From contig NZ_BLJO01000008.1 in NCBI RefSeq assembly GCF_009932555.1, positions 58,644 through 122,643 of the forward strand: a DNA stretch of 64,000 bases. The letters run 5' to 3'. Under the pieces are notes generated by a model. The model worked only from the letters and a program-made list of their open reading frames with translations, had not been told where the DNA came from and did not search any database. Made by a program: the position numbers and the translations under genes. How positions within the stretch are numbered: the stretch's first letter is position 1; each line of letters opens with the position of its first letter. Origin of the DNA: Steroidobacter agaridevorans. GTDB lineage: Bacteria; Pseudomonadota; Gammaproteobacteria; Steroidobacterales; Steroidobacteraceae. This document shows, in pieces, positions 6,665-16,059 of the stretch.

Positions 6665-8941
6665 TCAGGGCCGCATTCCTTCCCAACGCTCATACTGTTC
6701 GGCTTTCTCGGCCGCCGGATCTTTGCGGCCGTTGAGCCAGAAATCGAACCAGTCGACATTGCCGCCGCTCACCACCATGCGATCCCAGGGTTTGACGAGC
6801 GTGTGCGTGCCATCTTCAACCATCACCAGCTCTACAGGCTTGTTCATTCGCCGCAGCAGGGTGAACCACTCCCAGTCGTTTAGCAGGCTCTCCGGATTAC
6901 CCAGCGGCAGCATTCGCAATGGAGTATCCACCTTGTCAATGTTGAAACTTGGGCTGTTCTTCAGCCAGGTCTGGAATCCGGACTCGTAAGGCTTGTCGCC
7001 AATGACGCGTTCGAACAGCTGGGCTCGATCGGGCTTGTTGGCGTACGCGACATAGCTGAAATAGCTGCCATCGTATCCGTCGGATACGGCGGCGGCGGCG
7101 AAGCGGTAGCCTGGGCGCGAATGTGACAAAGCGTACTTCACCGACCAGCACGTAAAGCTGAAGCCGATTATGCCCACCTTGTTACGGTCGATGAGGCCGG
7201 CCTTATCCAGGTGATCGATCGCGCCTTCGTAGATCGACTGTTCCAGTTGGTGCATACCTGGCGTGTTAACTTTGGTCGATACCCACTGCTGCCAGGCTGC
7301 AGCGTTGTCTTTGGCGGGGAAATCCCAGGCCTGCAACACCAGCATGTCCTTGTTCGCCAGCGCCTGCGCGGCGAAAGCGCTGACGAAAATGCCGTCAACT
7401 GCAAACAGCTCCGGCATCCATCCGTGAGTTTGAATCACAAGCGGGTAGCGCTTGCCGCGCACGTAATCTGGCGGGTAATAAAGTCCCCCGCGCACGTGCG
7501 TTCCGTCGCTGGCCTGCCACTGGATCTCCTCCTGCCGGGCGAGCTTGAGATTTTTGAATTGCGGATTCAGCTCCAGCAGTGTCAGCTCCTGTTTGGTGCT
7601 CGGGTCAAGCACGACAATGCGCGGCGGCTGGTTCATGCCTTCCCGCAAGCTGACCTCCGCGGGGCTGCGCCAAGTCGAGGGCGGCTCAATCGCGCGCCAG
7701 CCGCTCTTCTGTTTTTTGAAGAACGTCCGTTGCAGGCCATCTGCGGTTTGGCGTATCAACGTGGCGACGTTGGTCGAGCTCTCCCATCGTTCTATTCTTG
7801 CCATGTGCAGAATCTGTTCCGGCGCGAGCGCCCGCACTGCTCCAGACAAATCTATTTCCGCAGTGAAGGGCCCCGACAAGCGTCGCTGCCGCTCCTGCGC
7901 ACTCACGCCGTCGATGGGCAAATACAGCAGCGTGACCAGAGCCGAGGTGCTGTCCGCCGCCCATTTCCCATCAATGCCGCCATCGGCACGCAGCTGCGGA
8001 GCATCGACCCGGGTGCGCACCGCACCTGTTTGCGTATCGATGATGATGAACTGCACGCTGCTCATCGAGTGCGCGATCAGAGGATCCGTGTAGGCGCGCC
8101 ATTTCTCCGGAGCCGAGCTGGCGAAGACTCGCAGCAGCGCGTGACGCCCGTCCGGTGAGAGCAGGGGCGTAAAGTCCTCATCGAGCCCGTCCGGTACTTC
8201 GATGCGTTTTGCGCGATCTGTGCCGTCGGCGGAGGCGCCCGCCGCCAGATAGTAAAGCTCACCGCCTCGGTTCGGATCGGGTAGAAGCCGGCCCGCCATG
8301 AGCTCTGCCAGAGACTGCTCTTCTACGACGATGCCGCGACGTCGCGTCCGGTCGTTCCATATATCCGATTGCGGTTCCTCGGCCATGTACAGGACGCTCG
8401 CGCCATCGGCGCTGGCGCTATAGCTCGATACGCCGGTTCTGGAATGTGTGAGCTGTTTGAGTGTGCGTGTGTGAATGTCGACGCTGAAGACCTGACGCTC
8501 CTCGCCGGGCCGTTCGCCGAGAAACAGCAGCGTACGGTTGTCCGCCAGCCAACGGGGAGAAGCGAACACTTCCCGATTCGAGCGGGACGACATGCGCAAT
8601 ATCACGTCCGGCTGCGGCGCGGGTACTTGCAGCAGGTCCTTGGAACGGTAATGGAGCAGCGAGTATTCCGTGACGCCTTCGCTAAGGTTGCCCCGCCGAA
8701 GCACGATGACCAGCTGCGTCTGGTCCGGCGAGAAGTGCGCAACCCGGCCGACCGACTGATTGTGATGCCAGTAATCCGGGTCCCCGAGGTTCGTCATCTC
8801 GATGGCATCCGCCTCGGTAAATGCACGAGCCTGCAAGTTGGCTACCGGAAGATCGGCGGCGATGGCCTGGGAGCCGGGCATGAGCAGAATATTGAACAGG
8901 AGGGCACGAAGCAGTTTCGGCCAGGGCTGTCGCTTTCTCAT
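6665..8941 (-). CDS. S9-family serine peptidase, lasso-peptide-isopeptidase-like
   Basis: 758 residues with a signal peptide (cut near AIAAD). Residues about 60-440 form the S9 beta-propeller and about 470-740 the alpha/beta-hydrolase domain. The nucleophile motif reads GFSFTCW (Ser595) rather than GxSxGG, and the histidine is in EDGTH (His713). The region where the acid normally sits reads LPLGNPESLLNDWEW. From memory, this variant with the NVDWFDFWLNG and KAEQYERW tail is characteristic of AtxE2-type lasso peptide isopeptidases. No lasso precursor, B or C gene is seen nearby, so it may be an orphan or a related periplasmic peptidase. Confidence 0.72.
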   Translation of the reverse strand: MRKRQPWPKLLRALLFNILLMPGSQAIAADLPVANLQARAFTEADAIEMTNLGDPDYWHHNQSVGRVAHFSPDQTQLVIVLRRGNLSEGVTEYSLLHYRSKDLLQVPAPQPDVILRMSSRSNREVFASPRWLADNRTLLFLGERPGEERQVFSVDIHTRTLKQLTHSRTGVSSYSASADGASVLYMAEEPQSDIWNDRTRRRGIVVEEQSLAELMAGRLLPDPNRGGELYYLAAGASADGTDRAKRIEVPDGLDEDFTPLLSPDGRHALLRVFASSAPEKWRAYTDPLIAHSMSSVQFIIIDTQTGAVRTRVDAPQLRADGGIDGKWAADSTSALVTLLYLPIDGVSAQERQRRLSGPFTAEIDLSGAVRALAPEQILHMARIERWESSTNVATLIRQTADGLQRTFFKKQKSGWRAIEPPSTWRSPAEVSLREGMNQPPRIVVLDPSTKQELTLLELNPQFKNLKLARQEEIQWQASDGTHVRGGLYYPPDYVRGKRYPLVIQTHGWMPELFAVDGIFVSAFAAQALANKDMLVLQAWDFPAKDNAAAWQQWVSTKVNTPGMHQLEQSIYEGAIDHLDKAGLIDRNKVGIIGFSFTCWSVKYALSHSRPGYRFAAAAVSDGYDGSYFSYVAYANKPDRAQLFERVIGDKPYESGFQTWLKNSPSFNIDKVDTPLRMLPLGNPESLLNDWEWFTLLRRMNKPVELVMVEDGTHTLVKPWDRMVVSGGNVDWFDFWLNGRKDPAAEKAEQYERWEGMRP

Positions 8942-9032
8942 TCTGGTTCACCCGCGTACTACATGCCATTGTTAGACGGGCGAGTCGGCCAATATCCTCA
9001 AGGCCGGATCATGAAAGCATTGTCCAGAGACT

Positions 9033-9500
9033 CTATTGGATGAGACCGGTACGAAGCTCCTTTTCTCTACCGACACGCACGCGCAGCGTGTATGTCAGCG
9101 GGAAAAGCTCTTTGGTCGACGTCCCCAGCGATTTGGCGGCTGCTCGGCGGTCTGCCGCGTTGCTGGGGTCCACCACAACGTATTTGGCCTCTGGCAGCAG
9201 CACAGCGCCATAGATCTCGAGGCCTTCAGCGGTCGTTACTCCGATGAAGCCCGGAAAGGTTGTGCCTGTTGGTGTGCGAAATTCGGCGGCCACAGTAAGC
9301 GAGTACTGGCCTTTGCGTACCACCTGCGCATCGACCGGCCGCACCCAGGTTTCGTCCCGATCCTCGGCCTCCTCTTCATCGAGCGCGTATTCCCAAATCG
9401 GAAACGCGCTCAAGTCGCTGGCGGTGAGCTCGTCGATCGGCTTGCGGGTTTTCAGCGTCGGCCGCTTGGTTTTCGTGGGCTTTGATTTCTTTTGTTTCAT
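9033..9500 (-). CDS. Conserved hypothetical protein
   Basis: 155 residues from ATG 9500 (an ATG at 9527 would add nine). A Lys/Thr-rich tail precedes a domain opening with LTASDLSAFPIWEYALDEEE and DETWVRPVD. The rest looks like alternating beta strands, with TTFPGFIGVTTAEG in the middle. No signal peptide or membrane segment. The domain recurs in proteins of unknown function; I cannot assign a role. It lies 91 bp upstream of the S9 peptidase gene on the same strand. Confidence 0.6.
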   Translation of the reverse strand: MKQKKSKPTKTKRPTLKTRKPIDELTASDLSAFPIWEYALDEEEAEDRDETWVRPVDAQVVRKGQYSLTVAAEFRTPTGTTFPGFIGVTTAEGLEIYGAVLLPEAKYVVVDPSNAADRRAAAKSLGTSTKELFPLTYTLRVRVGREKELRTGLIQ

Positions 9501-9723
9501 GATGCGGTAAGGCCGTGCCATTGCCACGGATCTTCAGGGTGCCTCGCACGTTTGTATGCTCCGTCGATCGTGGCCCGGATTCTCCAGTAAACCGGCATGC
9601 AGTACTGAGAACTGCATCAAGTGGCCGTCGGTCCCCGGCTGCAGGAATATGCAGGTCGCGGTACTCTCCGCGCGTCGGATGCCTGTGACAATGAAGTCTA
9701 GACCAACATCCCGGAGTATCGAT

Positions 9724-10803
9724 ATGTTCAGGGCCGCAAGCGCGTTCTGCATCTGTCTGCTGTTATCCGGGCATTCTCTGGCGAACGAGCCGGATCCCGC
9801 CCCGCGTGCTTTCGTCACGGGGGTTTATCAGATGAAGATCAATGGCAGGTTCGTGCAGCGGTGTCTGTTAGAGCCGCCCGCGGCCGCGGAAGACAGAATG
9901 GAAATGGAGCGTCTGGGAGACTGCTCGAGGATGCAGATCGCCGAGGCCGAGAAGGCGGCACGGGCAACTGCGAAGTTTGCGAAGAAATTCGAGCCGCTGC
10001 GACGGACGATTCTCGATCCGACCGGGACGTTCAACGCCTCGCGGATGATCGCCGATTTATGGGCGCTCGAAGCGGTGGCGATGCGGATCGGCCAACAGTC
10101 GCCGGAAATGAGCCGGCTGTACAGCATGCTGTCGCTGGTCGAGGCCAAGCGCGGCAATCATGTCGATCAGCTCGTCCTGGGCGAAAGAAGCCTCGATATT
10201 CATGCGATGAACCGGGCGCTGACCGATGAGGAGGTGTTCTATCTTCATCACGATCTGCTCGCGGCGGCGGAGAAGTTGAAGCTTCCGGATAACGCGGTCG
10301 TCCACGCCCGCGGCGCCGTCGAATGGATGGACAGGGTCACGAGCCTCGACCAGCTGCAACGGTTCGGACTGCGCGAGAGCCTGGGATACTGGTTGCATGA
10401 GGCGGGGCAGTTCGAGGCGGCGAAAGCCAATAACCAGGCCCTGCTCGCCGATGCTGAACGAGCGCTGGGCAGCCATGACGGTGCGCTGAGCGGCGTGCTG
10501 AACAATCTCGCGCAGAACAGCTACAAGCTGGGCGAGCTGGAAGCCGCTGGCCAATACCTTTCGCGCTGCCTCGAGATCGCCCACCTGCACAAACGGGTTG
10601 AAAGGGAATTCGACGTCCTCTTTCAGTTGGGCGTGCTTGCGCAGGAGCAGGGTGACAGCGAGCGCGCCAGACGCCACTTTCAGCAGCGGCTGGAGCTGGC
10701 GGAGCGCGAGCACGATGAGGACCTGTACATGCAGGCGGTTGCAACACTGGATGAGCTGCAATCGCGTGCCCAAGCGGACAAGAACGATCGAGGTTCCCCG
10801 TGA
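9724..10803 (+). CDS. Exported TPR-repeat protein
   Basis: 359 residues from ATG 9724 (GGAG seven bases upstream); the frame is open from 9556 but that part looks non-coding. A signal peptide (FRAASAFCICLLLSGHSLA) is followed by a helical region and, after residue about 200, by tetratricopeptide-like repeats (ESLGYWLHEAGQFEAAKAN, NNLAQNSYKLGELEAAGQYL, FQLGVLAQEQGDSERARRHF). TPRs mediate protein binding, here in the periplasm. The next gene begins 101 bp further on. Confidence 0.7.
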   Translation: MFRAASAFCICLLLSGHSLANEPDPAPRAFVTGVYQMKINGRFVQRCLLEPPAAAEDRMEMERLGDCSRMQIAEAEKAARATAKFAKKFEPLRRTILDPTGTFNASRMIADLWALEAVAMRIGQQSPEMSRLYSMLSLVEAKRGNHVDQLVLGERSLDIHAMNRALTDEEVFYLHHDLLAAAEKLKLPDNAVVHARGAVEWMDRVTSLDQLQRFGLRESLGYWLHEAGQFEAAKANNQALLADAERALGSHDGALSGVLNNLAQNSYKLGELEAAGQYLSRCLEIAHLHKRVEREFDVLFQLGVLAQEQGDSERARRHFQQRLELAEREHDEDLYMQAVATLDELQSRAQADKNDRGSP

Positions 10804-10904
10804 CGTTTCCTGTGATGGGCCGTTGGATTTTGTTAACCGGTACTCGACTCCCGGATCAACTTTAGGTTGAATCCCCGTCGCGAGCAGCTACTCTGGGTGC
10901 CCAC

Positions 10905-13646
10905 ATGGCAGCAAACGACACTGGCCCCGGCGGCGTTCCCGTTTCGCCCAAAGACGGCCAGATCGACTTTTCGAAGTACTCGACCGAACAGCTGCAGGAT
11001 CTGCGGCACACGATTGACGGTTGGTCGCATCCTCAGAATCTGCGCAACCTGCTGGCCGAATTGTCGAAACGCGAATCGGCCGTGCCCGAGGCCGTTGCAT
11101 TCCGCGACTCACAGGAGTTCGCCGTCCGCTTTACGCCGGGCGACGGCATCGTCGGCTGGGGACAGGGCGTGCTTTCCCGCTCGGTTCTGTTCGGCAGCGG
11201 CGTCATCCGGTTCGAAGGCGCGGATCTGGCGATCGTCGGATGGCAGAGAAACTGGATGGGCGTTGCGCTGGAGACAGAGCTGCGCGTGAGCATGGCCGAT
11301 GTCAGCCATGTGCAGATGGACGACTGTTCGGTGAGCTTCGAGGCGCGATTTCAGAGCGGCCGGCGACGGAACATTCGATGCCTGGTCGAAGATGCAGCCG
11401 CGAGGCAGGCCATCTTCGACAAATTGCCGGCGACCCGGGTCTCCGCGCTGAGCGCATCAGCCGCCGAATGGCGCGAGTTCAATCATGAGCTGAACAGAAT
11501 GACGCCGCATGCCTTTGTCACGGGCATGCTGATCCTGTCGAATGTCGCGGTGTTCGTCGCGTTGTTGTTTTCTGGATCGGGGTTCTGGAACGCAAACCTG
11601 GAGACGCTGACCCAATGGGGCGCGAACACGACGCCGCTCACGACGGATGGTCAGGTCTGGCGATTGGTGTCGGCGCTGTTCCTGCACGCCGGTTTTATCC
11701 ATCTGCTGCTCAATATGTGGGTGCTGTGGGGCATCGGTCGGTTGACCGAGCGTCTGTACGGAAATGGGCTGTTCGCTGCGATCTATGCGGGCGCCGGGAT
11801 CATCGCCAGCCTCAGCAGCGTTGCGTGGCATCCCTTTATCCTTAGCATCGGCGCATCGGGTGCGGTCTTCGGCGTCCTCGGCGCCTGCCTTGCATTCTTC
11901 CTGCGCAGTCGCACGTACATTCCTCCAAGCATCGTCTGGAGACACGGGCTCGCAACGTCGGCCTTCATTCTCTTCAATCTCGTCAGCGGGTTCATGAGCG
12001 AAGGGATCGACAACGCCGCCCACGTCGGCGGGCTCTTGGCGGGATTCGCTCTTGGAGCGCTGCTCGCTCGTCCCGTTCAAGACGATGAACGTATCGCGCT
12101 GAAGCCTCTGCGAGTTGCGGGCGCGACAGGGTTCGTGGTGCTCGCGATCGGGAGCGGCTTCTGGCAAATGCAAGTCATGGCCACCAACCGTCCCGTACCG
12201 GCCCAGTACTGGACGACGCATCGCTGGTTTATCGAAGGGCAAGCCAAAGCCTTGCAGAAACACGCGGAGCTGCAGGCCGCTGCGGTGTCGGGCGTGATGA
12301 GCTCGAGCCACTTCGCCCAGCGATTCGAGCCTGAGGTATTCGTTTTCTGGCGCGACGCTCACGAACGATTGAAGGCGGAGCCCGTGCCGCGAGAAGCCGC
12401 ACTCAAGGAATTCTCGGCCGACGTGACAGAGTTCACGCGCCGCCGATATGAGTGGGCATCGGCACTGCTGGACGCCGCAAAGACCGAGCGCGCTGCGGAC
12501 TTTAGCGACGCGGCGTACTACTTGCGTTCTGCGGATCAGGCAGCGGCGAGATTGAACAGACACGAGCTTCGAGCGCTGAGCGATCCTTCGCATGCCTTGT
12601 CGCAGAGCCGTTTCGTCAGCCTGCTGCGCAATCTTCCTGCTCGATTCACATGGAAGTGCGTGAGCGAGGAGGTCGGCCCGATCAAGGGCAAGATAACCGA
12701 TGGCTATGCGGCACGACATGCCGCCGGCTGCGATGCCCAACGCGCCTTCGAGACCGAGGATTTCGCGTCGCTCGACGCCATGCTGCATCCAAACGACGGC
12801 GAGCTGGTGAGCTTCGACGATGGCGGCAGCCGGGTGGAAGCTGCGATCGCCGGACTGGGTTCGTTGTTCAAGGAAGCCAGCACCCCTGCGCCGACGCTTT
12901 CGCTGCTCGCGAAATGGCGGCGGGCGTTTCCGCTGTCGGACGGGCCCGACCTGATCGAAGCGCTCCTGTTCCAAAGTTGGGCCTGGCAGGCGCGCGGACA
13001 CGGTTATGCAAAAGAGGTGTCGCCGCAAGCATGGGCCGAGTACGCGCTGCGGCTCGAGATGGCCGACGCCGCCTTGAAGGATGCAGCCGACAAGTCACAA
13101 CAGAGCCCGGCGTACTATCCGCTCGCAATTGCGCTCGGTGTCGATCGGTCCGAAGACCGCAAGGGTCTGCAGCAGCTCGTCGACTTCAGTCTGCAAGACT
13201 TTCCCGAATACTACCCACCGCATCGGGCGATGCTCCGGGCGCTCTTGCCGAAGTGGGGCGGCTCATATGTGGAGATCGACGACTTCATCGAGCATGTCGA
13301 AGATAAAGTGCCCGCCGAGAGACGGCGTGAGATGTACGCGAGGCTGTACACCACATTGGCCGGGCTCGAGGGCGACGAGGTCGATCTGTTCCTCGAGACG
13401 ATCGCGAAGTGGCCGAAAGTGAAAGAAGGCTACGAGGACATGTTGGATCGCTATCCAGACAGCGACTGGCTGCGAAACGTGTATGCCTGGATGGCGTGTC
13501 GCGCAAGGGATGCCGAGACATATCGCGCAGTAGTGTCCGAGCTCGGCGATCGCGTGCTTCCGCAAGCGTGGATGGGCAAATATTCCATCGAAATGTGTAA
13601 CGAACACGTGAGCTCTGGACCCAACGCCGCTCAGTTCGGCAATTGA
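10905..13646 (+). CDS. Very large rhomboid-family intramembrane protease
   Basis: 913 residues; ordinary rhomboids are 200-300. Residues 1-195 are a soluble domain rich in beta strands. Residues about 200-390 are the rhomboid core: WRLVSALFLHAGFIHLLLN (His266, Asn270), GASGAVFG (catalytic Ser318) and DNAAHVGG (catalytic His373). Another hydrophobic segment follows at about 400-420, then roughly 480 soluble, helical, TPR-like residues rich in Trp and acidic residues. The catalytic dyad is intact, so it should cleave membrane proteins, while the large flanking domains could recruit substrates. Substrates are unknown. Confidence 0.85.
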   Translation: MAANDTGPGGVPVSPKDGQIDFSKYSTEQLQDLRHTIDGWSHPQNLRNLLAELSKRESAVPEAVAFRDSQEFAVRFTPGDGIVGWGQGVLSRSVLFGSGVIRFEGADLAIVGWQRNWMGVALETELRVSMADVSHVQMDDCSVSFEARFQSGRRRNIRCLVEDAAARQAIFDKLPATRVSALSASAAEWREFNHELNRMTPHAFVTGMLILSNVAVFVALLFSGSGFWNANLETLTQWGANTTPLTTDGQVWRLVSALFLHAGFIHLLLNMWVLWGIGRLTERLYGNGLFAAIYAGAGIIASLSSVAWHPFILSIGASGAVFGVLGACLAFFLRSRTYIPPSIVWRHGLATSAFILFNLVSGFMSEGIDNAAHVGGLLAGFALGALLARPVQDDERIALKPLRVAGATGFVVLAIGSGFWQMQVMATNRPVPAQYWTTHRWFIEGQAKALQKHAELQAAAVSGVMSSSHFAQRFEPEVFVFWRDAHERLKAEPVPREAALKEFSADVTEFTRRRYEWASALLDAAKTERAADFSDAAYYLRSADQAAARLNRHELRALSDPSHALSQSRFVSLLRNLPARFTWKCVSEEVGPIKGKITDGYAARHAAGCDAQRAFETEDFASLDAMLHPNDGELVSFDDGGSRVEAAIAGLGSLFKEASTPAPTLSLLAKWRRAFPLSDGPDLIEALLFQSWAWQARGHGYAKEVSPQAWAEYALRLEMADAALKDAADKSQQSPAYYPLAIALGVDRSEDRKGLQQLVDFSLQDFPEYYPPHRAMLRALLPKWGGSYVEIDDFIEHVEDKVPAERRREMYARLYTTLAGLEGDEVDLFLETIAKWPKVKEGYEDMLDRYPDSDWLRNVYAWMACRARDAETYRAVVSELGDRVLPQAWMGKYSIEMCNEHVSSGPNAAQFGN

Positions 13647-13724
13647 GGTCTGATATTGACAACCCTCGAGGAATTGCGAATCCTCTGCGCGCGGGTCGAT
13701 AACAAGAAAGATCGGGAGCAAGGA

Positions 13725-14366
13725 ATGGGGGCTCATCGGATGCCGGCTGCACGTGCTGGCGTTAGCCGTGGCGTGCACAGCATCTGCTGGGTGATGTGTG
13801 CGTTCTCATTGATTTATATCAATCCGAACGCGGCGCTCGGCGAACAGCCGCAGCCCGAACGCCTGTACACGTTGGCCGCCGGCACGGAAGTTCATCTGAG
13901 GCTGCTGGAAACGGTCGCTTCTCATACTCACAAGCGTGGCGACCGCTTCAAACTCGAAGTGGCGCAGCCGATCGCCATCGATGAATCCATCGTAGTGCCC
14001 GCGGGCTCGCCCGCGATCGGTGAAGTGGTTCACGCAGCCAAGCCGGGCATGTCGGGCAAGGCCGGCGAGCTGATTCTGGCCACGCGCGCGCTCAGCATCG
14101 GCGAGCATGAAGTAAAGCTGCGTTCGTTCACTGCGGGTAATGGTGAGAACCGGCTGGCGCTCGCGACGGGACTGGGTGTCACGCTCGGCATCCCGGCGCT
14201 GTTTGTCGTTGGCAAGAATCTGGTTCTGCCCGCGGGTACCGATGTGTATGCGAAGGTGACAGCGGACACGGTGTTGCCTTCGGTTTTGGAGGTGGGAACG
14301 GGGGAGGTCTCGCAGCCTGCCATCACGGAGTCGTCAACGGAGATCAGTAACAATGAATCGGATTAG
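13725..14366 (+). CDS. Secreted beta-rich protein of unknown function
   Basis: 213 residues from ATG 13725, with GGAG seven bases upstream; the frame extends back to 13656 without a good start. A hydrophobic segment (WVMCAFSLIYI) acts as signal or anchor. The body starts LYTLAAGTEVHLRLLETV and contains GDRFKLEVAQPIAID and IVVPAGSPAIGEV, the pattern of proteins with pilus-assembly/TrbI-like beta domains that give a settable barrier to diffusion, but I cannot name the family. The 3' end overlaps the next lipoprotein gene by 14 bp, so the two are probably co-expressed. Confidence 0.6.
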   Translation: MGAHRMPAARAGVSRGVHSICWVMCAFSLIYINPNAALGEQPQPERLYTLAAGTEVHLRLLETVASHTHKRGDRFKLEVAQPIAIDESIVVPAGSPAIGEVVHAAKPGMSGKAGELILATRALSIGEHEVKLRSFTAGNGENRLALATGLGVTLGIPALFVVGKNLVLPAGTDVYAKVTADTVLPSVLEVGTGEVSQPAITESSTEISNNESD

Positions 14367-14871
14367 GAATGGTTTGGCAGTTGTAACATCGTTGGTCGTG
14401 CTGGCCCTGGCGGGTTGTGCCAGCACCGGCGGCAGCGCGCCGGAGAAAAAGAGTCAGGCCCCGGCAGCGCCAGCCGCGGCGCCCGCGCCTGCACCGGCAC
14501 CCGCGAGCGCTCCGGCAGCGAACGCTGGCAGCGGCGGCACGGGCACGATTGTCTTCTTTCGCGAAAGCAAGTTCGCGGGAATGGCCATTAGTTTCAAAGT
14601 ACGCGAAGGCCAGACCGAGCTCGGCAAGCTCTCCAGCGGCAGCTACTTCGTCGCCAATCTGCCCGCCGGTGCGCACGAGTTCACCGTTCATTCCGAAGCG
14701 AAGGACGTGTTGAATATCGAAGTCGATCCTGGCGAGACCTATTACATCCAGGGCTCGATCTCGATGGGCTTCCTGGCCGGCCGCCCGAATCTCGCGCCGT
14801 CCGATGAAGCGACCTTCAATTCGATGAAAGCAAAGTTGAAGGATTCGGGCGCGCCGAAGGCAGGGAAGTAG
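14353..14871 (+). CDS. DUF2846-like lipoprotein
   Basis: 172 residues. A signal peptide ends in the lipobox LALAGC, then comes an Ala/Pro linker of about 35 residues. The domain starting GTIVFFRESKFAGMAISFKV, with YFVANLPAGAHEFTV and GETYYIQGSI, resembles DUF2846 (PEGA-like beta sandwich). It is anchored in the outer or inner membrane facing the periplasm; its role is unknown. It overlaps the upstream gene and is followed by a hairpin. Confidence 0.75.
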   Translation: MNRIRNGLAVVTSLVVLALAGCASTGGSAPEKKSQAPAAPAAAPAPAPAPASAPAANAGSGGTGTIVFFRESKFAGMAISFKVREGQTELGKLSSGSYFVANLPAGAHEFTVHSEAKDVLNIEVDPGETYYIQGSISMGFLAGRPNLAPSDEATFNSMKAKLKDSGAPKAGK

Positions 14872-14879
14872 CGAGCCAG

Positions 14880-14908
14880 CCCACCGCGGAGATCCTTTCT
14901 GCGGTGGG
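14880..14908. terminator. Hairpin between convergent genes
   Basis: CCCACCGC (14880-14887) pairs with GCGGTGGG (14901-14908) around a 13-base loop, between the lipoprotein gene and the convergent nitrilase gene. No long T tract follows. Confidence 0.5.
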
Positions 14909-14920
14909 TTCCCGATCGCC

Positions 14921-15898
14921 TCAGCGATCCCGATTGCTTGGCGCGGATAGCGCTGGCATCCACGCGACCTGCTGTCGCGAGTCATGATCAGCGCCGAGGA
15001 TGTGCCGATACAGTTCCGGCCGGCGCGCCTCGCGGTAGCGATGACCGCCGGATTTCGCGATCTTGTCGTGCACGCACGTCGCGATCGCAAGGTCGTTTCC
15101 GAGCGCGCGGCACTCGGCCACGACATCGCCGAAGGGATCGACGACCATCGAGCAGCCGTTCTTGAGCTGGTCGTCGTCCATGCCGATGGCGTTCGAGAAG
15201 ACGACATACACGCCGTTGTCGTACGCGCGCGCCGGCAACCATTTCATCAGCCATGCACGCCCCTTGAGGCCGTCGAACTCGGCGCGCAGCGAAGTCGGAT
15301 CGACCTCTCGATTTGCCCACCGTTGCGGGTTCACGAAACCGGCGCCGGGGCGCGTCGATGGCGTACACATCGTCACGTGCGGCATGAAAATGATTTCCGC
15401 GCCTAGCAGTGCAGTCGCGCGCACGTTCTCGATGATGTTGTTGTCGTAGCAGATCAGGATGCCGCATTTCCAGCCGCCGAGCTCGAACACGGTGTACTCG
15501 GTGCCAGGCTTGATATGCGGGTTGATGAACGGGTGGAGCTTACGAAACTTCGCCTTGATGCCGTTCGCATCGACGCAGACCTGCGCCTTGTAGATCTCGC
15601 CGTCATCGCCGCGCTCGAACAGCCCTGCCAGTATGTGGATGCGATGACGGCGCGCGCTTTCGACGAGTGCAGCCGTACTCGTACCGTCCGGGACAGCTTC
15701 CGCCAGTTCCCACATCTGCTCCTTCGACAAGGAGCGAGCAAAGCTGTAGCCGGTAACGGAACATTCATGGAAAGCAACGACGTCCGCGCCTGCCGAAGCC
15801 GCCTTGCCGGAAAGCTCGTCGATCACGCGCAGATTGAAGTTCTTGTCGCCACTGCGAGCTTCGAACTGGGCGGTGGCGATTTTCAGATTGTTCGTCAT
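14921..15898 (-). CDS. Carbon-nitrogen hydrolase (nitrilase superfamily)
   Basis: 325 residues from ATG 15898; an earlier in-frame start would run through a pseudogene remnant. The catalytic triad is complete: Glu45 in FHECSVTGYSF, Lys120 in KFRKLHPF and Cys150 in ILICYDNN. These enzymes hydrolyse amides, carbamoyl amines or nitriles through a Cys thioester. Residues 45-50 and the length suit an amidase or N-carbamoyl-amine hydrolase; the substrate cannot be told from sequence. No transport gene adjoins it. Confidence 0.88.
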   Translation of the reverse strand: MTNNLKIATAQFEARSGDKNFNLRVIDELSGKAASAGADVVAFHECSVTGYSFARSLSKEQMWELAEAVPDGTSTAALVESARRHRIHILAGLFERGDDGEIYKAQVCVDANGIKAKFRKLHPFINPHIKPGTEYTVFELGGWKCGILICYDNNIIENVRATALLGAEIIFMPHVTMCTPSTRPGAGFVNPQRWANREVDPTSLRAEFDGLKGRAWLMKWLPARAYDNGVYVVFSNAIGMDDDQLKNGCSMVVDPFGDVVAECRALGNDLAIATCVHDKIAKSGGHRYREARRPELYRHILGADHDSRQQVAWMPALSAPSNRDR

Positions 15899-15924
15899 GG
15901 TCGGTAGCGCATCATGGAGAGAGG

Positions 15925-16044
15925 TTACGGCTGCAAGCTCAGCGCTTTGGGCAAGTTCGCCACCAGGAAGTCGCGGACCGCTCGGACCGACGGCAGCGCA
16001 TCTCCCTTCCGCACCGTCAGCAGGGGCCTGCAAACAGACACCTG
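15925..16044 (-). pseudogene. Possible remnant of a LysR regulator C-terminus
   Basis: In the frame bounded by a TGA at 16045-16047 and a TAA at 15925-15927 the minus strand reads PLLTVRKGDALPSVRAVRDF followed by LVANLPKALSLQP. The run VRAVRDFLVANL is like the last helix of LysR-type regulators. No start or DNA-binding part remains. The tail is 26 bp upstream of the nitrilase start, so a regulator gene may have been lost here. Confidence 0.35.
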
Positions 16045-16059
16045 TCAGTCCTGCATAGG

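Noticed and set aside
6665-9500. A lasso-peptide cluster around the S9 peptidase
   Set aside because: No precursor peptide, transglutaminase-like B or asparagine-synthetase-like C gene, and no TonB receptor was found nearby, so only the orphan peptidase is reported.
11457-13028. Long minus-strand open frame (about 520 codons) opposite the rhomboid gene
   Set aside because: It is a shadow of GC-rich coding DNA: Arg/Ala/Gln-rich without motif or membrane pattern, and the plus-strand gene has clear rhomboid signatures.
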